This document shows positions 1 through 8,555 of a stretch of DNA of 35,610 bases, piece by piece (the stretch's first letter is position 1; each line of letters opens with the position of its first letter). The notes under the pieces are model-generated. The model was not told the DNA's origin. It saw nothing but the letters and a program-made list of their open reading frames with translations, and searched no databases. The position numbers and the translations under genes are program-made. Source of the DNA: Lachnospiraceae bacterium (GTDB lineage: Bacteria > Bacillota > Clostridia > Lachnospirales > Lachnospiraceae); the NCBI GenBank assembly GCA_017627275.1, contig JAGAHC010000028.1:1-35610 (forward strand). Reading direction: 5' to 3'.

Positions 1-693
1 CCCGAAAACACCATGCTGGCCTTTGAAAAAGCGGTGGAGGCCGGCTGCGATGGGATCGAGCTCGATGTCCAGCTTACAAAGGACCGCGAACTGATCATCC
101 TGCACGACGAGGAGGTGGACCGTACCACCGACGGTCACGGCTTCGTGAAAGACATGACCCTCGACGAGATCCGCTCTCTCGATGCTTCCTACCGGTTTCG
201 CGGACAGTACGGAACAAACCGTATTCCCACGCTGCGCGAATATCTTACGCTCGCAAAGTCTGCCGGGATCCTCACCAATATCGAATTAAAGACCGGCGTG
301 TTCCTGTACGAAGGGATCGAAGAGCAGGTGCTTTCCCTGATCGACGAATTCTCGCTTCGCGACAGGATCATCATCTCGTCCTTCAATCACGCGTCCGTAA
401 AGCACATGCAGTCGCTTGCCCCGGACATGACCTACGGCTTTCTGGAGGAGAGCCGGCTCCTGCATCCGCTCGAATATACGGCGGAAAACGGTGTCCAGGG
501 ATTCCATCCCGAATACCATATGGTCGACGCCGCATTCATGGAAAAGGCGCGCTCGCTTGACCTTCTTGTCAATGTGTGGACGGTGAACCTCGAAGAAGAG
601 ATGCGGGAACTCGCCCTGCTCGGCGTAAACATCCTCATCGGAAATCACCCGGATCTGTGCCGGAAGGTCCTTGCTTCCCTCCCCGGCGCTTAA
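1..693 (+). CDS. Glycerophosphodiester phosphodiesterase, cytoplasmic type (5' end outside window)
   Basis: It hydrolyses glycerophosphodiesters to sn-glycerol 3-phosphate and an alcohol such as choline or ethanolamine. The frame is open at the left edge and begins with PENT, which follows the catalytic HRG in this family, so only about 15-20 N-terminal residues are missing. The metal-site motif GIELDVQLTKD and the LHDEEVDRTTDG segment are present, and the end (IGNHPDLCRKVL) resembles the usual C-terminal strand. There is no signal peptide in the visible part, but the true N-terminus is not seen. It converges with the ABC permease gene: the two stop codons share a TTAA at 690-693 and no terminator lies between them. 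The neighbouring transporter suggests it acts on imported diesters. The family is certain; the substrate is inferred. Confidence 0.93.
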   Translation, partial: PENTMLAFEKAVEAGCDGIELDVQLTKDRELIILHDEEVDRTTDGHGFVKDMTLDEIRSLDASYRFRGQYGTNRIPTLREYLTLAKSAGILTNIELKTGVFLYEGIEEQVLSLIDEFSLRDRIIISSFNHASVKHMQSLAPDMTYGFLEESRLLHPLEYTAENGVQGFHPEYHMVDAAFMEKARSLDLLVNVWTVNLEEEMRELALLGVNILIGNHPDLCRKVLASLPGA

Positions 694-1553
694 CCTTTCA
701 TGCCGGTCTCTCCGCCGATGCCGTTGATGAACCACTTCTGTGTAAAGGCAAAGAGGATAAGCAGCGGGATCACGACCACGGCCGAGGCTGCCATCACCAG
801 CGCCCATTCCGTTCCGTAGGCCCCGTCGCGCACGAAGAAGGCACGGAGACCCTGTGATACAAGAAAGTAATCACTGGTCTTCGTAATGAGCGAAGGCCAC
901 ATATAGTTGTTGTATGTACTGATAAAGTTCATCAGTCCGAACGTGATAAAACTTGCCTTCGTCATCGGGCAGACGATCCCCCATAGCGCGCGCCAGTGGC
1001 TGGCGCCATCCATTCGGGCGGCTTCCACCAGTCCCTTGGGAAGCTGCATGAACGCCTGTCTTAACAAAAAGATCCCGAAGATACTGACCGTACTGGAGAT
1101 GATGAGCCCGCCGAAGGAGTCCAGAAGCCCCATGTCCGCGAGAATGATGTAGCTGGGAATATATGTCGCGGCCACCGGCAGCATATAGGTCGCCATGACG
1201 ATGGCGAACAGGATCTTCCGCGTCCGGAACTTTAAAAACACCAACGCGTATGCCAGCATGGCCCCGCTGACGATCTGAATGGCGACGATCACGAGCGACA
1301 CCCAGGCCGAGTTGAAGATATAGCGCGGAATCGGAGAATCAAAAAGGATGCCCGTAATATTCTGCCACTGCGGATCCGGCGGGAAAAAGACATCGGTGTT
1401 TAGGATGTCTGCCTTGGTCTTTAAGGAAGAGATTACCATCCAGAGAAACGGAAAAGCGGTAAAGACGCTGGCGACTCCCAGGATCAAAACCTTTCCTGCC
1501 GTTGTCAGGACCCGAAGTCCGATGGGATTTTTATCACTGTATCTTGTATTCAT
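690..1553 (-). CDS. Carbohydrate/glycerophosphodiester ABC transporter permease, UgpE/MalG type
   Basis: This is the second membrane subunit of a CUT1-family importer, 287 residues with about six membrane helices. The cytoplasmic EAA loop that docks on the ATPase is at residues 177-185 (EAARMDGAS), followed by a proline-containing loop end. It is last in an operon with the other permease (18-nt gap), the ATPase and the binding protein. The ATG at 1553 has a GGGGGT ribosome site. It resembles both sugar and glycerol-3-phosphate/diester importers. The BCCT and GDPD neighbours favour a glycerophosphodiester, but sequence alone cannot fix the substrate. Confidence 0.92.
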   Translation of the reverse strand: MNTRYSDKNPIGLRVLTTAGKVLILGVASVFTAFPFLWMVISSLKTKADILNTDVFFPPDPQWQNITGILFDSPIPRYIFNSAWVSLVIVAIQIVSGAMLAYALVFLKFRTRKILFAIVMATYMLPVAATYIPSYIILADMGLLDSFGGLIISSTVSIFGIFLLRQAFMQLPKGLVEAARMDGASHWRALWGIVCPMTKASFITFGLMNFISTYNNYMWPSLITKTSDYFLVSQGLRAFFVRDGAYGTEWALVMAASAVVVIPLLILFAFTQKWFINGIGGETGMKG

Positions 1554-1571
1554 CGAATCCGACCCCCTTCC

Positions 1572-2474
1572 TTAATAATGGACCCATTTTTCGCTGGCCT
1601 TGAACTGCAGTACGGACAATGCCACCGTAAGAAGGATCATGATCACGGCGACCGCCGTCGCCTGTCCCATATTGAACTCCTGGAAGCCCAGCTGATAGTA
1701 CATATACAAAAGCGTTCTCGTGCTTCCGGAAGGTCCGCCCTGGGTGAGCACCTGGATCTGGTCGTAGGCCTGCAGCGAATTGACCATCGTGATGATCATC
1801 AGAAAGAACGTCGTCGGGGAGATCGAAGGGAGCGTGATGTCAAAGAACTGCTGTACCTTGTTGGCCCCGTCCAGCGCGCCTGCCTCATAGAGTTCTCCCG
1901 GCACCTTCTCCAGCGCGGAAAGATAAAAGATCATCGCGTACCCCAGCGATTTCCACACCGTCACGATGATAACGGACAGCATGGCCGTGTCCGAAGAAGA
2001 GATCCATTTCAGCGGAGAGGCTCCGAGCGCGGTGAGGATCGTATTGGCGATACCGCCGTCGGCCTTGAAGATCCAGGTCCACACGATGGAGATGGCGACC
2101 GTCGGTGTGATCCAGGGAGAAAACAGGATGAATTTCAAAATACCGCTCCCGCGGAAACTCCGCACCAGAAGCAGCGCCAGCACAAGGCCCAGCACGATGG
2201 TGGGGATGAGCGTTCCCGCCGTGAATACGACGGTGTGCCAAAGTGCCTCGAAAAAGCGCGGGTTCTTAAACAGGGACAAATAGTTCTTGAACCCTACGAT
2301 CTTATACGTGGGCGAGATGAAGTCCCAGTTTGTGAAACTCAGGTAAATGGACCGGCAGATCGGATAGATCCAGAAAACGACGAGCGGAATCAGTGCCGGC
2401 AGGATAAAAAGCAGCACCGTCGGCAGTCGGTCATAGCGCTTCTTGAATTTTCGTTTTGTTCCGGAAAGATTCAT
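1572..2474 (-). CDS. Carbohydrate/glycerophosphodiester ABC transporter permease, UgpA/MalF type
   Basis: This is the first membrane subunit of the CUT1 importer, 300 residues and about six helices, the first near residues 18-40. The EAA loop is EAGALDGAN at 197-205. Its ATG overlaps the stop of the ATPase gene by one base (TGATG), so the two are probably translationally coupled and made in fixed ratio. No large periplasmic loop like that of enteric MalF is present, which is normal for Gram-positive members. It forms the channel with the downstream permease. Confidence 0.92.
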   Translation of the reverse strand: MNLSGTKRKFKKRYDRLPTVLLFILPALIPLVVFWIYPICRSIYLSFTNWDFISPTYKIVGFKNYLSLFKNPRFFEALWHTVVFTAGTLIPTIVLGLVLALLLVRSFRGSGILKFILFSPWITPTVAISIVWTWIFKADGGIANTILTALGASPLKWISSSDTAMLSVIIVTVWKSLGYAMIFYLSALEKVPGELYEAGALDGANKVQQFFDITLPSISPTTFFLMIITMVNSLQAYDQIQVLTQGGPSGSTRTLLYMYYQLGFQEFNMGQATAVAVIMILLTVALSVLQFKASEKWVHY

Positions 2475-3574
2475 CAGTTTGTCACCGTCCTTTCCGTCTC
2501 CGGATCAAAGATATGGATCCTCTCCTCCATCACTCCGAGCCGGATGTCGGAATCATGCGTATGTTCTTCCAGCTGAGAAGTGTTCATGATGATCCGGCCC
2601 GCGTCCGTATCGCTGTAGACGATGGCGTTGCTCCCGAGGAGCTCGTAAACACTGACTTTTCCGGAAAAGACCGTTTTTTCGGGCGAATCGGCAACAACGA
2701 CATGCTCCGGGCGGATCCCGGCCAGCAACTTTTTACCGATCCATCCGCCGGCTTTCAGCTTCTGTGTTTTTTCGGCGTTCATACGGATCTTCCCGCCATT
2801 GGTCCTTAAGATGACTTCACCGTTCTCTTCCTCACAGGTGACGTCAAAGAAATTCATGGCGGGCGTTCCGATAAAACCGGCCACGAACTTGTTGCACGGG
2901 AAGTTAAAGAGATTGGCGGGAGAATCGATCTGCTGGATCTCCCCGTCACGCATCACGACGATGCGCGTTCCCAGCGTCATGGCTTCCGTCTGGTCATGTG
3001 TCACGTAAATAAAAGTGGTGTTCAGCCGCTGATAAAGATCCGCTATCTCCACGCGCATCTGTCCGCGGAGCTTCGCGTCCAGGTTGGACAGAGGCTCGTC
3101 CATCAGGAACACTTTCGGGTGGCGGATAATGGCCCGTCCCATGGCAACACGCTGCTTCTGCCCGCCGGAAAGCTGCCCCGGGCGTCTGTCCAGAAGTTCT
3201 TCCAGACCAAGAGATTTGGCTACCTCGTGCACCCGCTTGTCGATCTCCGCCTTCGGGACCTTTTGGATCTTCAGGCTGTAGGCAATGTTCTGATAGACCG
3301 ACATGTGCGGATACAGCGCGTAATTCTGGAACACCATGGCGATATTCCGGTTCTGCGGCGCGACGTCGTTCATCCGCTCTCCGTCGATCAGGAGATCTCC
3401 GTCGCTGATGTCTTCCAGTCCCGCGATCATGCGCAGCGTCGTGGACTTTCCGCAGCCGGACGGACCGACGAGGATGACAAACTCGTTGTCCCCGATCTCC
3501 AGATTCACATTTTTAACGGCCTGAAAGCCGTTCTCGTACTCCTTTGTGATATTCTTCAGAATGATCTCTGCCAT
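2474..3574 (-). CDS. ABC transporter ATP-binding protein, UgpC/MsmX/MalK type
   Basis: This is the energy-coupling ATPase of the CUT1 importer. It is 366 residues, full length for the family. Walker A GPSGCGKST is at 37-45, the Q-loop Gln at 83, the signature LSGGQ at 135-139, Walker B VFLMDEP at 155-161 and the H-loop His at 193. The C-terminal third (from about 235) is the TOBE/OB regulatory domain typical of MalK and UgpC. The ATG is preceded by a GGGGGG ribosome site. MsmX-type ATPases can serve several importers, so this one may energise transporters encoded elsewhere. All catalytic motifs are intact. Confidence 0.95.
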   Translation of the reverse strand: MAEIILKNITKEYENGFQAVKNVNLEIGDNEFVILVGPSGCGKSTTLRMIAGLEDISDGDLLIDGERMNDVAPQNRNIAMVFQNYALYPHMSVYQNIAYSLKIQKVPKAEIDKRVHEVAKSLGLEELLDRRPGQLSGGQKQRVAMGRAIIRHPKVFLMDEPLSNLDAKLRGQMRVEIADLYQRLNTTFIYVTHDQTEAMTLGTRIVVMRDGEIQQIDSPANLFNFPCNKFVAGFIGTPAMNFFDVTCEEENGEVILRTNGGKIRMNAEKTQKLKAGGWIGKKLLAGIRPEHVVVADSPEKTVFSGKVSVYELLGSNAIVYSDTDAGRIIMNTSQLEEHTHDSDIRLGVMEERIHIFDPETERTVTN

Positions 3575-3599
3575 GGGATCCCCCCTTTTTTCCCAAAGA

Positions 3600-3628
3600 G
3601 GACGGCCGTGGCAAGTCGCGCGGCCGCC
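3600..3628 (-). promoter_or_regulatory. GC-rich hairpin between the binding-protein and ATPase genes
   Basis: The 81-nt gap holds an inverted repeat, GGACGGCCG at 3600-3608 against CGGCCGCC at 3621-3628, with a 12-nt loop. On the transcribed strand it is not followed by a T run, so it is a poor terminator. Its place just 3' of the binding-protein gene fits an mRNA-stabilising or attenuating hairpin that raises binding-protein output over the rest of the importer. The pairing is seen; the role is inferred. Confidence 0.5.
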
Positions 3629-3655
3629 CCCTGTAAATCCTTCTTTCTTATGAAC

Positions 3656-5005
3656 TTATTCCGCCAGCGCTTCGTCCAGCGCGATCTGCGCGTTGGCCGC
3701 TGCCTCGTCCAGAACTTCCTGGGCGGATTTTCCTTCGAGTTCGAGTGCCTGAGCCGCGATGTTCAATTCGTCGAGGATCTTGCCGCCGGTAGGATCGACC
3801 GGATAAGCGGAAACGTGTTCCGCCTGCTTAAGAAGCACACCCGCCACCGGGTTCTCTTCCAGGAACGCCTGGTATTCCGGAACTTCCGTGACCTTCTTGT
3901 TGGCTGCCGGATAGGTGGTCAGCATGGTGTACGCCGCCTGGTTTTCCGGATTGGTCAGGAACTTGATGAACTCATACGCGCCCTGCTGTCTTTCCGCGCC
4001 ATTGCCTTCGGGCATGACGAGCATCAGGGTCTGCGCCCACGGTCTGGACGGCGCGTCTTCCCAGCCGAACTGCTCCAGAGGCTGAATGACATTGAAGTCA
4101 AAGTCGACGGAGTCGACAGGCGAGCCGGTGTAGCCTGCGCTTCTTCCTTCGATCACGTCATCGATCGTGTCATACCAGTATGCCCAGTCGTCCAGACCGT
4201 TCCATTTGGTCTCCATAATGTCGTCGTCATGGATCCAGCCGCGGAACGCTTCCCACACCTCGACCCACTCGGGAGAGTTGATCGTCACGGTCTTGCCGTC
4301 CTCGGAAAAGATCTTCGCTCCGTTTGCGAAAGCGGCATCGATCAGGTTCTTGGCGTCGCCGCCCATCGGTTCCCAGACGCGGTTATAACCGGCTTCTTTA
4401 AACTTGTCCGCCTGCGCCACGAGGTCCTGCCAGGACTTGATGCTTGCCGGATCAACTCCCGCGTCCTCAAACGCCTTGACGCTGTAGTAAGCGATCTGGA
4501 TGGTGCCGTACCACGGACGGGAGAACGTCACGTCGCCGTCGATCCCGTTTGCCGCGAAATCGGCATAGAAATCGTCGGCATTAAAATCGGGATCCGCGTC
4601 CTGGAACTGGTTGAACGTTACCAGCGCTCCTTTTTCATAGAGCTGCCGCGCGGGAGCAGTATCTAACAGCGCGACATCCGGTGCCGTCTTGCCGGCGATG
4701 GCCGCCTGCAGATTGGAGAAGGTCTTTACGTAGTTCTCCTGCTGGATCGCCGTGACATGATACTTGTCCTGCGAACTGTTGAAGTTATCGATCTCTTCCT
4801 GCACCAGGTCCATGACGTTGTTGCCCTGGGCCAGCCAGAATTCGATCTCGATCTTTTCTCCGGAGCTCTCTGCCGGAGCCGACGCCTCAGCGGATGCCGG
4901 GGCTTCGGAAGATCCTGCCGGAGCGGGCGCGCTTCCGCCGCCGCCACACGCGACAAGGCCAAGTGTCATGACACCTGCCAGAATCAGTGCCGTTAACTTT
5001 TTCAT
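3656..5005 (-). CDS. Extracellular solute-binding lipoprotein, family 1 (UgpB/sugar type)
   Basis: This lipoprotein captures the substrate outside the membrane and delivers it to the permease pair. It is 449 residues, with a lipoprotein signal peptide and lipobox LVAC at about 17-20. A Gly/Ala/Pro/Ser-rich tether to about residue 50 follows, then a standard two-lobe family 1 binding protein (PDVALLDTAPA, GAYEFIKFLTNPENQ). It lies 23 nt after the BCCT gene with a strong AAGGAGGG site and upstream of the ATPase gene. The family binds oligosaccharides, polyols or glycerol-3-phosphate diesters. Context suggests a glycerophosphodiester, but pocket residues were not compared. Confidence 0.93.
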   Translation of the reverse strand: MKKLTALILAGVMTLGLVACGGGGSAPAPAGSSEAPASAEASAPAESSGEKIEIEFWLAQGNNVMDLVQEEIDNFNSSQDKYHVTAIQQENYVKTFSNLQAAIAGKTAPDVALLDTAPARQLYEKGALVTFNQFQDADPDFNADDFYADFAANGIDGDVTFSRPWYGTIQIAYYSVKAFEDAGVDPASIKSWQDLVAQADKFKEAGYNRVWEPMGGDAKNLIDAAFANGAKIFSEDGKTVTINSPEWVEVWEAFRGWIHDDDIMETKWNGLDDWAYWYDTIDDVIEGRSAGYTGSPVDSVDFDFNVIQPLEQFGWEDAPSRPWAQTLMLVMPEGNGAERQQGAYEFIKFLTNPENQAAYTMLTTYPAANKKVTEVPEYQAFLEENPVAGVLLKQAEHVSAYPVDPTGGKILDELNIAAQALELEGKSAQEVLDEAAANAQIALDEALAE

Positions 5006-5028
5006 ACTTTCCCTCCTTTTCGTTGGTT

Positions 5029-6588
5029 TTACGTTTTCTTATTCCCGTTTATATCTTCACGCAGCGCTTTGACAAGGCTGATGCAGATTAGAACGATAAT
5101 GATCCCGATCGGGAACGCCGCAATGATGGATACGGACTGCAGCGCATAGATGGAGTTCTGCGAGGAAATGAGAGCGATCGGGAAAAGGATAAACACGATC
5201 GACCAGAACACGCGGATCGGTTTTCCCGGCACGGTCCCGGCGGCAAGTTTGCGGTACGAATAATACGAAATGACCATGGCTAAAGAGTCAAAGGTCGTCG
5301 CGTAGAACAGGATCATGGTAATGACCAGGAGAAACAGCCCCAGCACCGGAAGCGGCAGCGCGTCAAAGATGCGGGTGATCGCTTCCGCGTACTTACCGGT
5401 GGCGGCGATCTCTCCGCTGATGTCCATCCCATGCTTCATCTGCTGTGAAAGGCCGTAGTTTCCCAGAATGATAAAAGTCAGGAATGTGCCGGCCAGTCCC
5501 CAGAAATATCCGCCGAACACCATGTTCCGGATCGTGCGCCCCTTACTGATCGTAGCAATGAAAAACGGCGTCGCCACGCACCATACCATCCAGTAAGCCC
5601 AGTAGTAGATGGTCCAGTTCTGCGGGAAGGATGTCTCGCGCAGCGGATCCAGCCAGGTGGCCATCCCGACGAAATTCTGCACCAGGTTGCCGAGCGCGGA
5701 AAAGCCGGTCTCCAGGATGTAGCGAGTCTCTCCGCCGAAAAACAGAACGTATCCCATAAGCGCAAAGAAGAAGATCACGCAGATGAGCGCGAGATTGGAG
5801 ATCGCGCGCATCCCGAACCACAGCACGAGCGTATAGATCACGGCAATGACGATCAGGATCAGGATGGCGAGCATCACGGAGTCTTGTATGTGCAGAATGC
5901 GCGCCACCGCGGAAGACAGGAGCGGCGTCGTGACGGAAAAAGTGGTGGATGTTCCCGCGATGAGTGAGAAGATGGCGATCAGGTCAATGATCTTTCCCGC
6001 CGCACCGTCCACCCGGTCGCCCAGAAGCGGCCGGCACGCTTCGGAAAACTTCTGCTTCCAGGTGCCCCGCACATGGAAAAGATAGCCGAAGGCAGCGGCC
6101 AGTGCGATGTAGAAGCTCCACGCAATGGGCCCCCAGTGAAACAGCGGATAGGTCGACGCCCATTTCTGAATGCCGCCCGGCTGCTGCGTGATGAACGGTT
6201 CGCTGGCGTACAGCGACCATTCCGTCAGGGAATAAAACAGAATGTCAGCCGCCATGGTGGAGGTAAAGATCAGCGCTCCCCACCGGAAATCGGAGTACTC
6301 CGGCCTGTCAGTGTCCCCGAAGCGGATCTTTCCATAAGAAGATGTTCCGAGCCAGAGTGTGAAAACAAAAACCGCCAGCCCCAGAAACGCAAAATAGATG
6401 CTGCAGGTATCTCCCACAAAGAAGCGAAGCTTTTCCAGGACGAATGTCGATCCGACAGGATTCAGAAAGAACGCGATGCACAGCAAAATGACCGTACCAA
6501 GCGGCACGAGAATCGAAAAGAAGTCCATTTGCCCAAGCCCCGTCTTTTCCGGAGGCGTCGGGTCGGCAGAGGTAACATGATCTTGCAA
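5029..6588 (-). CDS. BCCT-family transporter (betaine/choline/carnitine type)
   Basis: A secondary transporter with 12 predicted helices, of the family that moves betaine, choline, carnitine and similar quaternary amines. The family signature is at about residues 325-354 (WTIYYWAYWMVW, then ISKGRTIRN). It differs from the usual series of Trp residues, so the substrate may be unusual. I place the start at TTG 6588, which has GGGGGG six bases upstream and gives 519 residues. The first ATG (6528) has no ribosome site, and the frame upstream of 6588 runs into a hairpin. It is the first gene of the ABC operon, implying co-regulated uptake of a quaternary amine and a phosphodiester. Confidence 0.88.
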   Translation of the reverse strand: MQDHVTSADPTPPEKTGLGQMDFFSILVPLGTVILLCIAFFLNPVGSTFVLEKLRFFVGDTCSIYFAFLGLAVFVFTLWLGTSSYGKIRFGDTDRPEYSDFRWGALIFTSTMAADILFYSLTEWSLYASEPFITQQPGGIQKWASTYPLFHWGPIAWSFYIALAAAFGYLFHVRGTWKQKFSEACRPLLGDRVDGAAGKIIDLIAIFSLIAGTSTTFSVTTPLLSSAVARILHIQDSVMLAILILIVIAVIYTLVLWFGMRAISNLALICVIFFFALMGYVLFFGGETRYILETGFSALGNLVQNFVGMATWLDPLRETSFPQNWTIYYWAYWMVWCVATPFFIATISKGRTIRNMVFGGYFWGLAGTFLTFIILGNYGLSQQMKHGMDISGEIAATGKYAEAITRIFDALPLPVLGLFLLVITMILFYATTFDSLAMVISYYSYRKLAAGTVPGKPIRVFWSIVFILFPIALISSQNSIYALQSVSIIAAFPIGIIIVLICISLVKALREDINGNKKT

Positions 6589-6616
6589 AGCTATCCCCCC
6601 ATTTGAAATGAAACGC

Positions 6617-6646
6617 CCCGGGCCGCATCGGTCCGATCCGCCCGGG
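6617..6646 (-). promoter_or_regulatory. 5'-leader hairpin of the BCCT-ABC operon
   Basis: A two-part stem: outer CCCGGGC (6617-6623) with GCCCGGG (6640-6646), inner ATCGG (6627-6631) with CCGAT (6633-6637). It lies about 17 nt upstream of the BCCT ribosome site and would fold in the operon leader. A terminator role is unlikely because there is no T run on the minus strand. Function unknown. Confidence 0.4.
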
Positions 6647-6689
6647 CTATTCAGTTTTCCCCTCAAATACTACGATACACTATCAGACT

Positions 6690-6710
6690 CCCGTGAGCAA
6701 GGTTCACGGG
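6690..6710. promoter_or_regulatory. Inverted repeat in the divergent BCCT / Nudix intergenic region
   Basis: CCCGTGA at 6690-6696 pairs with TCACGGG at 6704-6710. It sits midway between two divergent genes, with a second short near-palindrome ACTAC-A-GTAGT at 6746-6756. Either could be an operator. No convincing promoter pair was identified beside them. Confidence 0.35.
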
Positions 6711-6802
6711 CGATTACGATTTACTTTTTTTTACTTTTCTCGCATACTACAGTAGTGGTTTCAAGTAACGGCGAGAAGCGAATGCTGAAAGGACTGTACG
6801 AG

Positions 6803-7333
6803 ATGATACATTTTGAGAAACCATTGTCTTCCGAAGAGATCTACAGCGGCAAGATCATCCATGTCACCCGGGATACCGTGGAGGTCGAGAACGGAAAGAA
6901 GAAATTCCGGGAGGTCGTGCACCACCCGGGCGGCGCGTGCATCGCCGCGGTGACGGAGAACAACGAGGTCTATATGGTCCGGCAGTACCGCTATCCCCTG
7001 CAGCGGGAGATCCTGGAGCTGCCCGCGGGAAAGCTCGAGAAGGGCGAAGACCCCTTCGAGGCCGCCAAGCGCGAGCTCCGCGAGGAATGCGGCCTGACGG
7101 CCGACCACTACACGGACCTGCACACCTTCTATCCTTCTGTCGGCTACACCAGCGAGATCATCTACACCTGGATGGCGACCGGCCTGCACGAAGCGGAGCT
7201 TGCTCTCGACGAGGACGAGTTCCTGACCCCCGTCAAGGTCCCGCTCACCGAGGCCTGGGAGATGGTCATGGACGGACGCATCGCCGATGGCAAGACCGTC
7301 GCGGCGCTTTTGAAGATCAAGATGATGATGTGA
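6803..7333 (+). CDS. Nudix hydrolase, ADP-ribose pyrophosphatase type
   Basis: It probably cleaves ADP-ribose to AMP and ribose 5-phosphate. It is 176 residues from the ATG at 6803, which has AAAGGA nine bases upstream. An in-frame ATG at 6782 lacks a comparable site. The Nudix box runs from Gly76 through Glu82 and Arg90-Glu91 to Glu94-Glu95 and Gly97. The N-terminal strand segment (SGKIIHVTRDTVEVENG) and a Pro about 16 residues after the box match the ADP-ribose subfamily. It stands alone, with a palindromic repeat immediately after its stop. Confidence 0.9.
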   Translation: MIHFEKPLSSEEIYSGKIIHVTRDTVEVENGKKKFREVVHHPGGACIAAVTENNEVYMVRQYRYPLQREILELPAGKLEKGEDPFEAAKRELREECGLTADHYTDLHTFYPSVGYTSEIIYTWMATGLHEAELALDEDEFLTPVKVPLTEAWEMVMDGRIADGKTVAALLKIKMMM

Positions 7334-7366
7334 GTGTGTCAAAAGGGACGGTTCTTTTTGACACAC
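7334..7366 (+). repeat. Palindromic element, form 1 (copy a)
   Basis: A 33-bp unit with ends GTGTGTC and GACACAC and core GGGACGGTT. It begins on the base after the Nudix stop codon. This copy has T instead of C at unit position 23, which restores an A-T pair in the stem. Confidence 0.9.
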
Positions 7367-7404
7367 TTTGTGGGACCAGTTTCCTCAGGGAGTGTTTCCT
7401 TTTT

Positions 7405-7794
7405 TTACCCGAGAATTTCTTCCAGGGCCGCCACGGCTTCGTAGACCATATTGTCGCAGTGCGGCTTGCGCTCGTTGCCCTTCTGGGCATTGATGCGCAG
7501 CAGGTCGGCGCAGTCGAGCACATTGTCATGGTGCGCGCGGAATACGTCCACGTACTGCTTGGCGCTCGCCGCATCCCCTTTTCCCATCATGCCAAGGACC
7601 ATCAGGCCGCTTGTGATCGCGCCGCAGGTGCCGCCCATTTTCATGCCGCCGCCGAAATGCGCGCCGAGGCGAACCGCCTCTTCCTCCGAGATGCCCATGC
7701 GGTCCGCGAAGGCGCAGAGGACGCACTGTGCGCAGTTGTAATGCACGTCCGTTGTGTTGCGCAGAGCAATGGCTCTGTCCATTTCCTTACTCAT
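7405..7794 (-). CDS. C_GCAxxG_C_C family putative redox protein
   Basis: A small protein of 129 residues with the cysteine pattern of the C_GCAxxG_C_C family: NCAQCVLC at 20-27, GGTCGAITSG at 54-63 and later single cysteines. The Gly-rich GGGMKMGG segment is typical. The family is thought to be redox active or to bind a metal cluster, but its biochemical role is not established. Its start overlaps the end of tcdA by 8 nt, so the two are probably one operon. Confidence 0.85.
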   Translation of the reverse strand: MSKEMDRAIALRNTTDVHYNCAQCVLCAFADRMGISEEEAVRLGAHFGGGMKMGGTCGAITSGLMVLGMMGKGDAASAKQYVDVFRAHHDNVLDCADLLRINAQKGNERKPHCDNMVYEAVAALEEILG

Positions 7795-8509
7795 TTTCTT
7801 CTCCTTTGATCAGGTCTTTTATGACTTCGCCCGCGATGATCAGCCCCGCCACCGAGGGGACAAAGGCGACCGACCCGGGAATCGCGCGCTTGGCGCTCTC
7901 TTCTTCCGTTTCCCCCTGCGGCTTCATCGCTTCTTCCGTGGAATATACGACTTTCACGTGGTCGATGCCGCGCGCCCGGCACTCTTTCCGCATCACCTTG
8001 GCGAGCGGGCAAACCGACGTTTCATAGATGTCGGCCACGCGGAACGCCGTGGGGTCGAGCTTGTTGCCGGCGCCCATCGAGGAAATGACCGGCACCCCGG
8101 CGCGCTTGGCGTGTTCGATCAGCGCCAGCTTCCCGGTCACGGTGTCGATCGCGTCCACCACATAGTCGTACTGCGTAAAGTCAAACTCCGCCGCGGTCTC
8201 CGGCAGGAAAAAGGTCTTGCGCGCCGTCACTTCGCACGATGGCGCGATCGAGCGGATCCGCTCTTTTGCCACCTCCACCTTGTCGCGGCCGATGGTCTCG
8301 ACCGTCGCCACGATCTGCCGGTTCAGGTTGGTCTCGCTCACCGTGTCGTTATCCACGAGCGTCAGCGCGCCGATGCCGGAGCGTACGAGCGCCTCAACCG
8401 TATAGCCGCCGACGCCGCCGATGCCGAACACGGCCACGTGCGACGAAGCGAGCTTCTTCATCGCCTCATCGCCGAGCAGTAATGCAGTTCTGGAAAATGC
8501 GTTGGTCAT
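7787..8509 (-). CDS. tcdA: tRNA threonylcarbamoyladenosine dehydratase (ThiF/E1-like)
   Basis: This E1-like enzyme uses ATP to cyclise the t6A37 modification of ANN-decoding tRNAs to ct6A. It is 240 residues from the ATG at 8509, with AGGA upstream. The nucleotide-binding GIGGVGG is near 29-35, followed by the acidic/Asn-Arg motif VDNDTVSETNLNRQ at 52-65 and the conserved SSMGAGNKLDPT near 170. It is followed with an 8-nt overlap by the C_GCAxxG_C_C gene. The longer open frame upstream has no start signal and no homology. Confidence 0.92.
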   Translation of the reverse strand: MTNAFSRTALLLGDEAMKKLASSHVAVFGIGGVGGYTVEALVRSGIGALTLVDNDTVSETNLNRQIVATVETIGRDKVEVAKERIRSIAPSCEVTARKTFFLPETAAEFDFTQYDYVVDAIDTVTGKLALIEHAKRAGVPVISSMGAGNKLDPTAFRVADIYETSVCPLAKVMRKECRARGIDHVKVVYSTEEAMKPQGETEEESAKRAIPGSVAFVPSVAGLIIAGEVIKDLIKGEENE

Positions 8510-8555
8510 ATTCTTATTCCTGAGGAACCACTCTTCCCTGAGGAAACCGGTTCCT

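Noticed and set aside
1578-2576. Long plus-strand open frame opposite the permease gene, and similar frames at 2996-4666, 9212-10684, 11354-12406, 12342-13556 and 13516-15417
   Set aside because: They are antisense to well-recognised genes in GC-rich DNA, have Arg/His-rich nonsense composition and no ribosome sites.
7334-7366. Palindromic unit as an ordinary terminator
   Set aside because: The stems are not followed by a T run on either side, and several copies lie away from gene ends or upstream of genes.
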